Source of the DNA: Elephas maximus indicus
Taxonomy: Eukaryota > Chordata > Mammalia > Proboscidea > Elephantidae
DNA length: 64,000 bases
NCBI RefSeq assembly: GCF_024166365.1
Contig: NW_026060245.1
Coordinates: 62,001 to 126,000, forward strand
Direction: 5' to 3'
In this document: piece after piece, positions 1 through 12,647 of the stretch
Layout of the letters: every line of letters begins with the position of its first letter
Numbering within the stretch: position 1 is the stretch's first letter
Position numbers and translations under genes: made by a program
Notes under the pieces: model-generated
The model's input: only the letters and a program-made list of their open reading frames with translations
Databases searched by the model: none
What the model was told of the DNA's origin: nothing

Positions 1-1120
1 GTGAGACAGACCCGCAGGGGGTGGGATGATGAGTCCCCTGGGGAAGAGAAATCCCCCTCATCCTCTTATGCAGAGAAGTCTCTGTGTTTAGAGCAGAACT
101 GCATTTGGGAGTCAATGCTTAAAGTGATGTCTAACTCAAAACAAAAACTTCTCCTTCTCCTTCCAGAGTAGGGATTTGGTTAGGACAACATGCCCTTGGG
201 CTGGTGGCATTAACTTTGACCTTCAAGACCTCCAAGCTTTCCCAGCGCTGCTTTCCTGGACTAGGTTGACACCAATTTGATGTCGGAAGCAAGGTCCAGG
301 TGCCCCAAGGGTTTAAAAACCAGGCAAACTTCAGCCAGAGTTTCTTCTGGGCCTGTGCTACTCACCCCTCGGGAAACTCACCTCTGTATTGTGGTGTGGG
401 CGGGGGGGGGAGGGGTGGCCACCAGAATCACTTTGGGTTCAAAAAAGTGCTGTGACTCTTACTCTAAAGCTCAGACTAAACAAAAGTGAGATGGTGGGCC
501 AGTCCTGTAGGGCATGGATGGAGCCATTGACTACGGCAGCTTATTCTGAGAAATGCAGTGCCCATTCAAGAAGGGAGGGGACCAGGGCTCTGCTTGAGGG
601 GAGCGGTTGAATATCCTCTGTCTTCACCCCCAAGCGCTGTCCCTCCTCTTGCACTTTTGTGGACAAGAAAGAAGAGACCCTTAAGTCTTTTTGAAAAGGC
701 TTGGTTTAATAAAGCCAAAAGGGAGACGAAAACAGAAAGAAAAAAAAAAATCCACTTTGAAGACAAAAATATGGCTGTAGAATTTGTAAGGCAACAGGGT
801 TAAAGATACAAATTGAAAGGGTTGTAAAATAAGTTTTAAAACATCCAGACGAGATGAACATAACTCAAGAGTCATAATGAAAAAGGTGTGGGACCACAAA
901 ACCATTCCCAGCACACACGGAAAAAAACACTGGCTAGATTTTGAAAATATGCCAAAGGGGTCTTCTGGGCTACCACCATGGCCCCTGCATCCTAGACAAA
1001 GAATACGTGGGACGGAGCACAGAGATGAGCCCCGTGCTCGACAAGCCTGCAGCATCAGACCTAGAAGCAGAGATGGCTGGCCCTCTGTCTGTTGTTCAAC
1101 AGAAACAAAATGGCGCTTAC

Positions 1121-1150
1121 CTTCTATCACAGCTGTTGGGTGCTGCGAAC
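1121..1150 (-). CDS. DMBT1: DMBT1 spacer mini-exon SID2 (30 nt), unit L1
   Basis: On the minus strand a tttctctag acceptor precedes GTTCGCAGCACCC, and a GTAAGC donor follows. Phase 1 to phase 1. It encodes (G)SQHPTAVIE, part of the short spacer between SRCR domains. This is predicted from splice sites and phase; the same exon is present in all units of both arrays. Confidence 0.75.
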
Positions 1151-1973
1151 CTAGAGAAAAACAAAGCAGTATTAGGAAAGAGAATGCAGTGGCATCCATG
1201 CTGGACCTGGGACCCATGCTAGCTGAGATTCAAAGCTCCCCCTCTAAGAAATGGCTAAAGGCTGTGGAGATAGGGCTGCCTGTAGGGCAGGGTCTCAGTC
1301 ATTCTTCCAGTGCTAGGCGAGAGAGGGCATCACTGTGTGAGCAGCTTCGAGTCAGTGGAGCCACCACCCAAGAAATGCCCAACTGCAGCATGCCATTATC
1401 CGCACTGGTGATTTCCACAAAGACCAATCACAGCAGACCAATCTACTGAAGAATTACTTAGAAAAACATCACTAGGTCACCATTTTCACCCCAGTGTATG
1501 ATGGCTTCTCTCGCCCTACACTCGGGATCTCTTCTTCTCTGGATGCAGATGTCGCCCTGCTGATGCTGAGAATAATCAAGGAGTGATGGAGAGAACAGAC
1601 ATCCTCAAAGACACTCTCTCCTACAGAAGGGCAGTGGTTCTCAGGATCAGTTCTCCCAGTAAGGTGATGTCAGCCCTGACTACTAAGGCCTACAGTTCAT
1701 GCAACACGTGGCCATTTCTCTGACCCCACAGTAAACTATCGGCTATAGACAGTATCAAAGGGGTTTAATGAAAGCACAGCTGGACTGACAGGAGGACAGG
1801 ACTCTGTGCATCTCAACATCTAGTTAAGAAGCCTACTGGTAGTCTCAGGAACAGAGTAGGGAGAAAACAAGATGCTCCCAGTTTTTGCAGAGAAAGGAGG
1901 GTCATATGAAAGGGGGAGGGGTGAAAGGGCAGGGAGGGGAGAAAAAAGCCTTATAAGGACGCTGTGGACTCAC

Positions 1974-2009
1974 CTGGTGGCCTGGGTCGGGGGGTGGTGG
2001 GCACCACAG
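1974..2009 (-). CDS. DMBT1: DMBT1 spacer mini-exon SID1 (36 nt), unit L1
   Basis: On the minus strand the acceptor is tgtctcacag and the donor is GTGAGT. Phase 1-1. It encodes (A)VVPTTPRPRPP, a Pro/Thr-rich linker that follows the SRCR exon, of the kind expected to be extended and O-glycosylated. Confidence 0.78.
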
Positions 2010-2963
2010 CTGTGAGACAGAGATGAAAAGTCAGATGTACTGCCCAGGTTTGCCCCATTTGAAACCAACGACTGAGGGAACTCAGCATATTTACACCCTC
2101 AGCTGATGCTGTTTATGTGCCACCATGTGGACCCTGCAAGGGCCGACATGAATCTGCAGCTGTATCAAGGAGTTGCACATGCATCCTATCCCAGCACTGA
2201 CATTGTACTTGGGGCCTTTTTGCTCAGACTACGGAAGCTACTGCCCCGCAAGGGCCAGGCCAGAGTTGCCACGACATTACACTCCACAGGAGCAGCCAAC
2301 GACCAATCCAACAGTTCCTAAGAAGACCCATTACCCAACCCTCCAGGTGCCATGATTCTGAGGTTGTACACCTGTTCCTAGAGTGTCTCACTGGGATAAC
2401 GCAATGGCTGTCTCATTAGCAAACTACTCCTACCAAACTACTCCTATCATTGCTGACATCCTTATCTCCCTTCCCTAGTGCTGCTCACTGCACTTCATGT
2501 ACATCTTATACACTCTTGAATCCTTCTGTCTGACTCTGCATCTGGAGGAGTCAAATCAATACACCCATGAAGGGGGAGGGGTGGTGAATTTACCACCGGT
2601 GTCCCCTGCCTTTGAGAAGCTTTCACCAGGTCAAATGGGGGGTTGTAATGAGTGCATGATCCTGTATCTAAAGAAAGGGCTTATTGTTTCTGCCCTCAGT
2701 ATACTTGACCTTGTGTTAACAATGGTGCCAGACTTGCCTCCAAACCAACATTGGGGCATATTTGGAAGCATGCGGGATGGAGCTGGCCACGTTGTTTGTC
2801 CCCTTAGGTGGCCCGACATGGCACCTGAGCCACCAGCTGACCTGGGAAAGTGAGAGCCACAGGATGCATAGGAGAGGCTCCAAGTGGAAGTCCTGGGAGG
2901 GGAAGCCTGTCTTCTATGAGTAGAGCCAACCCCAGAAGGTGGCTGAGTGATCTGGAGGCCCAC

Positions 2964-3287
2964 CTGAGCAGATGACGCCAGCATCCTCATGGTGACCACA
3001 GTTATGAGAGAGCCAACCTCTGTGGGGACAGCTCCATAGGTAGGACTCATGTCCTGAGCAGCGCACATCGTCCAGGACGATCTGTCCTGAGCCCTGACCA
3101 AACCGGGCATTTGCTGGGGCTGAAATGGCCCAGCCACAGCCCAGCTGCCTGCAGACCACGTTGGCATCATTGGTGTCCCAGTCATCATCACACACGGTGC
3201 CCCAGGAGCCTTGGTACAGAACCTCCACGCGGCCCTGACACCGGTCACCTCCATTCACCAGCCTCAGAGCCAAACCAGATCCTGTCC
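2964..3287 (-). CDS. DMBT1: DMBT1 SRCR domain exon (324 nt), unit L1
   Basis: A complete group-B scavenger receptor cysteine-rich domain in one exon. The eight cysteines lie in the order DRC, TVC, VVC, LGC, VRC, WSC, HNC, VIC. The acidic cation-site stretches DDDWDTNDA and HHEDAG are intact, and so is [11 protein letters not shown], which fits the VEVLxxxxW bacteria-binding motif known from human DMBT1. The acceptor is ccctag|GGACAGG and the donor CTGCTCAG|GTGGGC. Phase 1-1, no stops. DMBT1 is a secreted epithelial and mucosal pattern-recognition glycoprotein built from many such domains. The predicted protein is identical to the SRCR exons at 55096 and 59753. Confidence 0.95.
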
Positions 3288-3640
3288 CTAGGGAGTGACA
3301 CAATTATTTCTTATTAGATTCTGTCTTGAATGTGAATGCCCTATACTTTGTAAGTAGCCAAGGCCGCTTCCCAATAGCCAAAGCTTCCTCACACAGGTTA
3401 GAGTTCTCTTAAGGAAAAAAAGGACAGGATCCCCATCCCTTCTGGGGCCCCAGGAATCCTATGCCGTAAGGGCCATGCCCCCTGACTCCTCTCCTTCCCA
3501 ACCTGGGTGGGATGCCAGTGCAGGCTCCCCACTGAAAAGGGGCCCCTTGACACCAGGATGGCCTCACTCTGCTCTGGTCCCTGCTATGCCCTGCCTACTG
3601 GCCTTGATGGTAGCTGAATACACCCTCCTTCCTCCATGCA

Positions 3641-3930
3641 ACCCGTGGCCTCAAAGCCCAACATGGCCAGGCAAGCCTGAATCTGCAGGGATGAGCAGGC
3701 CTGGCAATGAGCACCCAGATCTCCACCAATCCTGAAACAGAGCACCTCCCTGACCCTCTTGGAAGGAAACCTAGAGAGGTGTTTTGAGATTCTGCTTGAT
3801 TTCCTGGACTATGGACTGTGATTCCCAGCCCCCACCCCTCACCCCATCCGGCCATCCACACCGTGCTCTGAGAATTTTCTGGAAGAACATCTTATACTAA
3901 TGCTTCCAGCACCAAAGTTTCTCTGGACTC
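3641..3930 (-). repeat. Variable intronic segment, left type
   Basis: Roughly 290 bp in the intron between SID3 and the SRCR exon. It is the only stretch where left units differ substantially from the units at 54475-54744 and 59132-59401 (many substitutions and small indels by eye). Flanking sequence on both sides is essentially identical. The same left-type version appears at the right edge of the window (from about 63789). Confidence 0.85.
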
Positions 3931-3991
3931 AACTCAACCCTTGAGCATGTGGAGTCCAGTGACCAATAGAGAGAGCTGTGGGGGAACATAC

Positions 3992-4024
3992 CTGTTGTGG
4001 GTAAAGCTGTGCTCACTGTTGTAG
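3992..4024 (-). CDS. DMBT1: DMBT1 spacer mini-exon SID3 (33 nt), unit L1
   Basis: On the minus strand the acceptor is gctccttacag and the donor GTATGT. Phase 1-1. It encodes (A)TTVSTALPTT, a Thr/Ser-rich spacer immediately upstream of an SRCR exon. Confidence 0.8.
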
Positions 4025-5800
4025 CTGTAAGGAGCAAAGAGGAGAGAAAAGGTATAGGTCAACCTCACTGAAGATGGGGCCTGTTACCATGCAAGCCCTG
4101 GACCAGGCCACACGTCCTCCCTATTTTCATCTGAATCTTGCCACCTCTTGCCACTTTGCAGGTGCAGGACATCTCTTCTGTGCAGCTCGCTCAGCGATGA
4201 AGTGAGCAGGGTGTGTGAGATGACCACGTGGACACCACCAGGCCCTCAAAGGCTGTGACATTTTCTGAGTTAGAAGGTAGAGGCCATCTCTTTCTGTAAC
4301 CCTGATACTGCCTGGCACCAGGTGGCCCTTCCAGGGGTGGCTGTCTTGCTAGAGCAGAAACCCAATCCCAATCAGGACAGCACTCTTCCCAACAACAAGG
4401 AGTTGAAACCTGCCCCCTTCAAAATGGCAAGGCTGAGAACGCAGAACCCAGCCCCCAGCGCAGGAATCAGACCATTCCAAGGAGGCACTCCCAGCAGCTA
4501 GAGCATCTCCCTCCACAGACCGCATTGCCCTAGACCATGAGAAAGTAGGCGGGAGGCACCCTGGGAAGGACGACACTAGAAGCCCGGCCATCTCCACTCC
4601 AAACACATGTGTGCCCCTGAGCACACATACCCGTATGCACATGCACACCACAAAATAGAGGGTGGAAATGAATGCCCTGTGAGACAGACCCGCAGGGGGT
4701 GGGATGATGAGTCCCCTGGGGAAGAGAAATCCCCCTCATCCTCTTATGCAGAGAAGTCTCTGTGTTTAGAGCAGAACTGCATTTGGGAGTCAATGCTTAA
4801 AGTGATGTCTAACTCAAAACAAAAACTTCTCCTTCTCCTTCCAGAGTAGGGATTTGGTTAGGACAACATGCCCTTGGGCTGGTGGCATTAACTTTGACCT
4901 TCAAGACCTCCAAGCTTTCCCAGCGCTGCTTTCCTGGACTAGGTTGACACCAATTTGATGTCGGAAGCAAGGTCCAGGTGCCCCAAGGGTTTAAAAACCA
5001 GGCAAACTTCAGCCAGAGTTTCTTCTGGGCCTGTGCTACTCACCCCTCGGGAAACTCACCTCTGTATTGTGGTGTGGGCGGGGGGGGGGGAGGGGTGGCC
5101 ACCAGAATCACTTTGGGTTCAAAAAAGTGCTGTGACTCTTACTCTAAAGCTCAGACTAAACAAAAGTGAGATGGTGGGCCAGTCCTGTAGGGCATGGATG
5201 GAGCCATTGACTACGGCAGCTTATTCTGAGAAATGCAGTGCCCATTCAAGAAGGGAGGGGACCAGGGCTCTGCTTGAGGGGAGCGGTTGAATATCCTCTG
5301 TCTTCACCCCCAAGCGCTGTCCCTCCTCTTGCACTTTTGTGGACAAGAAAGAAGAGACCCTTAAGTCTTTTTGAAAAGGCTTGGTTTAATAAAGCCAAAA
5401 GGGAGACGAAAACAGAAAGAAAAAAAAAAATCCACTTTGAAGACAAAAATATGGCTGTAGAATTTGTAAGGCAACAGGGTTAAAGATACAAATTGAAAGG
5501 GTTGTAAAATAAGTTTTAAAACATCCAGACGAGATGAACATAACTCAAGAGTCATAATGAAAAAGGTGTGGGACCACAAAACCATTCCCAGCACACACGG
5601 AAAAAAACACTGGCTAGATTTTGAAAATATGCCAAAGGGGTCTTCTGGGCTACCACCATGGCCCCTGCATCCTAGACAAAGAATACGTGGGACGGAGCAC
5701 AGAGATGAGCCCCGTGCTCGACAAGCCTGCAGCATCAGACCTAGAAGCAGAGATGGCTGGCCCTCTGTCTGTTGTTCAACAGAAACAAAATGGCGCTTAC

Positions 5801-5830
5801 CTTCTATCACAGCTGTTGGGTGCTGCGAAC
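5801..5830 (-). CDS. DMBT1: DMBT1 mini-exon SID2, unit L2
   Basis: Same 30-nt phase 1-1 exon as at 1121, with identical splice sites. Confidence 0.75.
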
Positions 5831-6653
5831 CTAGAGAAAAACAAAGCAGTATTAGGAAAGAGAATGCAGTGGCATCCATGCTGGACCTGGGACCCATGCT
5901 AGCTGAGATTCAAAGCTCCCCCTCTAAGAAATGGCTAAAGGCTGTGGAGATAGGGCTGCCTGTAGGGCAGGGTCTCAGTCATTCTTCCAGTGCTAGGCGA
6001 GAGAGGGCATCACTGTGTGAGCAGCTTCGAGTCAGTGGAGCCACCACCCAAGAAATGCCCAACTGCAGCATGCCATTATCCGCACTGGTGATTTCCACAA
6101 AGACCAATCACAGCAGACCAATCTACTGAAGAATTACTTAGAAAAACATCACTAGGTCACCATTTTCACCCCAGTGTATGATGGCTTCTCTCGCCCTACA
6201 CTCGGGATCTCTTCTTCTCTGGATGCAGATGTCGCCCTGCTGATGCTGAGAATAATCAAGGAGTGATGGAGAGAACAGACATCCTCAAAGACACTCTCTC
6301 CTACAGAAGGGCAGTGGTTCTCAGGATCAGTTCTCCCAGTAAGGTGATGTCAGCCCTGACTACTAAGGCCTACAGTTCATGCAACACGTGGCCATTTCTC
6401 TGACCCCACAGTAAACTATCGGCTATAGACAGTATCAAAGGGGTTTAATGAAAGCACAGCTGGACTGACAGGAGGACAGGACTCTGTGCATCTCAACATC
6501 TAGTTAAGAAGCCTACTGGTAGTCTCAGGAACAGAGTAGGGAGAAAACAAGATGCTCCCAGTTTTTGCAGAGAAAGGAGGGTCATATGAAAGGGGGAGGG
6601 GTGAAAGGGCAGGGAGGGGAGAAAAAAGCCTTATAAGGACGCTGTGGACTCAC

Positions 6654-6689
6654 CTGGTGGCCTGGGTCGGGGGGTGGTGGGCACCACAG
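6654..6689 (-). CDS. DMBT1: DMBT1 mini-exon SID1, unit L2
   Basis: Same 36-nt Pro/Thr-rich phase 1-1 exon as at 1974. Confidence 0.78.
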
Positions 6690-7643
6690 CTGTGAGACAG
6701 AGATGAAAAGTCAGATGTACTGCCCAGGTTTGCCCCATTTGAAACCAACGACTGAGGGAACTCAGCATATTTACACCCTCAGCTGATGCTGTTTATGTGC
6801 CACCATGTGGACCCTGCAAGGGCCGACATGAATCTGCAGCTGTATCAAGGAGTTGCACATGCATCCTATCCCAGCACTGACATTGTACTTGGGGCCTTTT
6901 TGCTCAGACTACGGAAGCTACTGCCCCGCAAGGGCCAGGCCAGAGTTGCCACGACATTACACTCCACAGGAGCAGCCAGCGACCAATCCAACAGTTCCTA
7001 AGAAGACCCATTACCCAACCCTCCAGGTGCCATGATTCTGAGGTTGTACACCTGTTCCTAGAGTGTCTCACTGGGATAACGCAATGGCTGTCTCATTAGC
7101 AAACTACTCCTACCAAACTACTCCTATCATTGCTGACATCCTTATCTCCCTTCCCTAGTGCTGCTCACTGCACTTCATGTACATCTTATACACTCTTGAA
7201 TCCTTCTGTCTGACTCTGCATCTGGAGGAGTCAAATCAATACACCCATGAAGGGGGAGGGGTGGTGAATTTACCACCGGTGTCCCCTGCCTTTGAGAAGC
7301 TTTCACCAGGTCAAATGGGGGGTTGTAATGAGTGCATGATCCTGTATCTAAAGAAAGGGCTTATTGTTTCTGCCCTCAGTATACTTGACCTTGTGTTAAC
7401 AATGGTGCCAGACTTGCCTCCAAACCAACATTGGGGCATATTTGGAAGCATGCGGGATGGAGCTGGCCACGTTGTTTGTCCCCTTAGGTGGCCCGACATG
7501 GCACCTGAGCCACCAGCTGACCTGGGAAAGTGAGAGCCACAGGATGCATAGGAGAGGCTCCAAGTGGAAGTCCTGGGAGGGGAAGCCTGTCTTCTATGAG
7601 TAGAGCCAACCCCAGAAGGTGGCTGAGTGATCTGGAGGCCCAC

Positions 7644-7967
7644 CTGAGCAGATGACGCCAGCATCCTCATGGTGACCACAGTTATGAGAGAGCCAACCTC
7701 TGTGGGGACAGCTCCATAGGTAGGACTCATGTCCTGAGCAGCGCACATCGTCCAGGACGATCTGTCCTGAGCCCTGACCAAACCGGGCATTTGCTGGGGC
7801 TGAAATGGCCCAGCCACAGCCCAGCTGCCTGCAGACCACGTTGGCATCATTGGTGTCCCAGTCATCATCACACACGGTGCCCCAGGAGCCTTGGTACAGA
7901 ACCTCCACGCGGCCCTGACACCGGTCACCTCCATTCACCAGCCTCAGAGCCAAACCAGATCCTGTCC
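7644..7967 (-). CDS. DMBT1: DMBT1 SRCR domain exon, unit L2
   Basis: Open 324-nt SRCR exon identical in translation to the one at 2964. All eight cysteines and VEVLYQGSW are kept. Confidence 0.95.
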
Positions 7968-8671
7968 CTAGGGAGTGACACAATTATTTCTTATTAGATT
8001 CTGTCTTGAATGTGAATGCCCTATACTTTGTAAGTAGCCAAGGCCGCTTCCCAATAGCCAAAGCTTCCTCACACAGGTTAGAGTTCTCTTAAGGAAAAAA
8101 AGGACAGGATCCCCATCCCTTCTGGGGCCCCAGGAATCCTATGCCGTAAGGGCCATGCCCCCTGACTCCTCTCCTTCCCAACCTGGGTGGGATGCCAGTG
8201 CAGGCTCCCCACTGAAAAGGGGCCCCTTGACACCAGGATGGCCTCACTCTGCTCTGGTCCCTGCTATGCCCTGCCTACTGGCCTTGATGGTAGCTGAATA
8301 CACCCTCCTTCCTCCATGCAACCCGTGGCCTCAAAGCCCAACATGGCCAGGCAAGCCTGAATCTGCAGGGATGAGCAGGCCTGGCAATGAGCACCCAGAT
8401 CTCCACCAATCCTGAAACAGAGCACCTCCCTGACCCTCTTGGAAGGAAACCTAGAGAGGTGTTTTGAGATTCTGCTTGATTTCCTGGACTATGGACTGTG
8501 ATTCCCAGCCCCCACCCCTCACCCCATCCGGCCATCCACACCGTGCTCTGAGAATTTTCTGGAAGAACATCTTATACTAATGCTTCCAGCACCAAAGTTT
8601 CTCTGGACTCAACTCAACCCTTGAGCATGTGGAGTCCAGTGACCAATAGAGAGAGCTGTGGGGGAACATAC

Positions 8672-8704
8672 CTGTTGTGGGTAAAGCTGTGCTCACTGTT
8701 GTAG
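8672..8704 (-). CDS. DMBT1: DMBT1 mini-exon SID3, unit L2
   Basis: Same 33-nt Thr-rich exon as at 3992. Confidence 0.8.
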
Positions 8705-10480
8705 CTGTAAGGAGCAAAGAGGAGAGAAAAGGTATAGGTCAACCTCACTGAAGATGGGGCCTGTTACCATGCAAGCCCTGGACCAGGCCACACGTCCTCC
8801 CTATTTTCATCTGAATCTTGCCACCTCTTGCCACTTTGCAGGTGCAGGACATCTCTTCTGTGCAGCTCGCTCAGCGATGAAGTGAGCAGGGTGTGTGAGA
8901 TGACCACGTGGACACCACCAGGCCCTCAAAGGCTGTGACATTTTCTGAGTTAGAAGGTAGAGGCCATCTCTTTCTGTAACCCTGATACTGCCTGGCACCA
9001 GGTGGCCCTTCCAGGGGTGGCTGTCTTGCTAGAGCAGAAACCCAATCCCAATCAGGACAGCACTCTTCCCAACAACAAGGAGTTGAAACCTGCCCCCTTC
9101 AAAATGGCAAGGCTGAGAACGCAGAACCCAGCCCCCAGCGCAGGAATCAGACCATTCCAAGGAGGCACTCCCAGCAGCTAGAGCATCTCCCTCCACAGAC
9201 CGCATTGCCCTAGACCATGAGAAAGTAGGCGGGAGGCACCCTGGGAAGGACGACACTAGAAGCCCGGCCATCTCCACTCCAAACACATGTGTGCCCCTGA
9301 GCACACATACCCGTATGCACATGCACACCACAAAATAGAGGGTGGAAATGAATGCCCTGTGAGACAGACCCGCAGGGGGTGGGATGATGAGTCCCCTGGG
9401 GAAGAGAAATCCCCCTCATCCTCTTATGCAGAGAAGTCTCTGTGTTTAGAGCAGAACTGCATTTGGGAGTCAATGCTTAAAGTGATGTCTAACTCAAAAC
9501 AAAAACTTCTCCTTCTCCTTCCAGAGTAGGGATTTGGTTAGGACAACATGCCCTTGGGCTGGTGGCATTAACTTTGACCTTCAAGACCTCCAAGCTTTCC
9601 CAGCGCTGCTTTCCTGGACTAGGTTGACACCAATTTGATGTCGGAAGCAAGGTCCAGGTGCCCCAAGGGTTTAAAAACCAGGCAAACTTCAGCCAGAGTT
9701 TCTTCTGGGCCTGTGCTACTCACCCCTCGGGAAACTCACCTCTGTATTGTGGTGTGGGCGGGGGGGGGGGAGGGGTGGCCACCAGAATCACTTTGGGTTC
9801 AAAAAAGTGCTGTGACTCTTACTCTAAAGCTCAGACTAAACAAAAGTGAGATGGTGGGCCAGTCCTGTAGGGCATGGATGGAGCCATTGACTACGGCAGC
9901 TTATTCTGAGAAATGCAGTGCCCATTCAAGAAGGGAGGGGACCAGGGCTCTGCTTGAGGGGAGCGGTTGAATATCCTCTGTCTTCACCCCCAAGCGCTGT
10001 CCCTCCTCTTGCACTTTTGTGGACAAGAAAGAAGAGACCCTTAAGTCTTTTTGAAAAGGCTTGGTTTAATAAAGCCAAAAGGGAGACGAAAACAGAAAGA
10101 AAAAAAAAAATCCACTTTGAAGACAAAAATATGGCTGTAGAATTTGTAAGGCAACAGGGTTAAAGATACAAATTGAAAGGGTTGTAAAATAAGTTTTAAA
10201 ACATCCAGACGAGATGAACATAACTCAAGAGTCATAATGAAAAAGGTGTGGGACCACAAAACCATTCCCAGCACACACGGAAAAAAACACTGGCTAGATT
10301 TTGAAAATATGCCAAAGGGGTCTTCTGGGCTACCACCATGGCCCCTGCATCCTAGACAAAGAATACGTGGGACGGAGCACAGAGATGAGCCCCGTGCTCG
10401 ACAAGCCTGCAGCATCAGACCTAGAAGCAGAGATGGCTGGCCCTCTGTCTGTTGTTCAACAGAAACAAAATGGCGCTTAC

Positions 10481-10510
10481 CTTCTATCACAGCTGTTGGG
10501 TGCTGCGAAC
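10481..10510 (-). CDS. DMBT1: DMBT1 mini-exon SID2, unit L3
   Basis: Same exon as at 1121. Confidence 0.75.
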
Positions 10511-11333
10511 CTAGAGAAAAACAAAGCAGTATTAGGAAAGAGAATGCAGTGGCATCCATGCTGGACCTGGGACCCATGCTAGCTGAGATTCAAAGCTCCC
10601 CCTCTAAGAAATGGCTAAAGGCTGTGGAGATAGGGCTGCCTGTAGGGCAGGGTCTCAGTCATTCTTCCAGTGCTAGGCGAGAGAGGGCATCACTGTGTGA
10701 GCAGCTTCGAGTCAGTGGAGCCACCACCCAAGAAATGCCCAACTGCAGCATGCCATTATCCGCACTGGTGATTTCCACAAAGACCAATCACAGCAGACCA
10801 ATCTACTGAAGAATTACTTAGAAAAACATCACTAGGTCACCATTTTCACCCCAGTGTATGATGGCTTCTCTCGCCCTACACTCGGGATCTCTTCTTCTCT
10901 GGATGCAGATGTCGCCCTGCTGATGCTGAGAATAATCAAGGAGTGATGGAGAGAACAGACATCCTCAAAGACACTCTCTCCTACAGAAGGGCAGTGGTTC
11001 TCAGGATCAGTTCTCCCAGTAAGGTGATGTCAGCCCTGACTACTAAGGCCTACAGTTCATGCAACACGTGGCCATTTCTCTGACCCCACAGTAAACTATC
11101 GGCTATAGACAGTATCAAAGGGGTTTAATGAAAGCACAGCTGGACTGACAGGAGGACAGGACTCTGTGCATCTCAACATCTAGTTAAGAAGCCTACTGGT
11201 AGTCTCAGGAACAGAGTAGGGAGAAAACAAGATGCTCCCAGTTTTTGCAGAGAAAGGAGGGTCATATGAAAGGGGGAGGGGTGAAAGGGCAGGGAGGGGA
11301 GAAAAAAGCCTTATAAGGACGCTGTGGACTCAC

Positions 11334-11369
11334 CTGGTGGCCTGGGTCGGGGGGTGGTGGGCACCACAG
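11334..11369 (-). CDS. DMBT1: DMBT1 mini-exon SID1, unit L3
   Basis: Same exon as at 1974. Confidence 0.78.
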
Positions 11370-12323
11370 CTGTGAGACAGAGATGAAAAGTCAGATGTAC
11401 TGCCCAGGTTTGCCCCATTTGAAACCAACGACTGAGGGAACTCAGCATATTTACACCCTCAGCTGATGCTGTTTATGTGCCACCATGTGGACCCTGCAAG
11501 GGCCGACATGAATCTGCAGCTGTATCAAGGAGTTGCACATGCATCCTATCCCAGCACTGACATTGTACTTGGGGCCTTTTTGCTCAGACTACGGAAGCTA
11601 CTGCCCCGCAAGGGCCAGGCCAGAGTTGCCACGACATTACACTCCACAGGAGCAGCCAGCGACCAATCCAACAGTTCCTAAGAAGACCCATTACCCAACC
11701 CTCCAGGTGCCATGATTCTGAGGTTGTACACCTGTTCCTAGAGTGTCTCACTGGGATAACGCAATGGCTGTCTCATTAGCAAACTACTCCTACCAAACTA
11801 CTCCTATCATTGCTGACATCCTTATCTCCCTTCCCTAGTGCTGCTCACTGCACTTCATGTACATCTTATACACTCTTGAATCCTTCTGTCTGACTCTGCA
11901 TCTGGAGGAGTCAAATCAATACACCCATGAAGGGGGAGGGGTGGTGAATTTACCACCGGTGTCCCCTGCCTTTGAGAAGCTTTCACCAGGTCAAATGGGG
12001 GGTTGTAATGAGTGCATGATCCTGTATCTAAAGAAAGGGCTTATTGTTTCTGCCCTCAGTATACTTGACCTTGTGTTAACAATGGTGCCAGACTTGCCTC
12101 CAAACCAACATTGGGGCATATTTGGAAGCATGCGGGATGGAGCTGGCCACGTTGTTTGTCCCCTTAGGTGGCCCGACATGGCACCTGAGCCACCAGCTGA
12201 CCTGGGAAAGTGAGAGCCACAGGATGCATAGGAGAGGCTCCAAGTGGAAGTCCTGGGAGGGGAAGCCTGTCTTCTATGAGTAGAGCCAACCCCAGAAGGT
12301 GGCTGAGTGATCTGGAGGCCCAC

Positions 12324-12647
12324 CTGAGCAGATGACGCCAGCATCCTCATGGTGACCACAGTTATGAGAGAGCCAACCTCTGTGGGGACAGCTCCATAGG
12401 TAGGACTCATGTCCTGAGCAGCGCACATCGTCCAGGACGATCTGTCCTGAGCCCTGACCAAACCGGGCATTTGCTGGGGCTGAAATGGCCCAGCCACAGC
12501 CCAGCTGCCTGCAGACCACGTTGGCATCATTGGTGTCCCAGTCATCATCACACACGGTGCCCCAGGAGCCTTGGTACAGAACCTCCACGCGGCCCTGACA
12601 CCGGTCACCTCCATTCACCAGCCTCAGAGCCAAACCAGATCCTGTCC
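12324..12647 (-). CDS. DMBT1: DMBT1 SRCR domain exon, unit L3
   Basis: Open 324-nt SRCR exon with the same protein sequence as at 2964. Confidence 0.95.

Larger units (their letters stand above)
1..4678 (-). repeat. DMBT1: DMBT1 tandem unit L1 (left array, minus orientation)
   Basis: First of five copies of a unit that recurs every 4680 bp up to the gap. This copy is 2 bp shorter because its G-run near 402-410 has 9 Gs where the other left copies have 11. Read on the minus strand it holds one SRCR exon (2964-3287), then mini-exons at 1974-2009, 1121-1150 and, at the 5' side, 3992-4024. Intron lengths are about 0.7-1.8 kb. No SINE or LINE is seen in its introns. It carries the 'left type' of the variable intronic segment (about 3641-3930) and an A at 2299. 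Confidence 0.97.
4679..9358 (-). repeat. DMBT1: DMBT1 tandem unit L2
   Basis: Exact 4680-bp copy by eye, carrying G at 6979 where units L1 and L5 carry A. Its G-run has 11 Gs. Exons as in unit L1 shifted by 4680. Confidence 0.97.

Noticed and set aside
877..1449. 190-codon frame on the strand opposite the exons, repeated in every unit
   Set aside because: Antisense to SID2 and intron sequence, with no family resemblance. It repeats only because the unit repeats.
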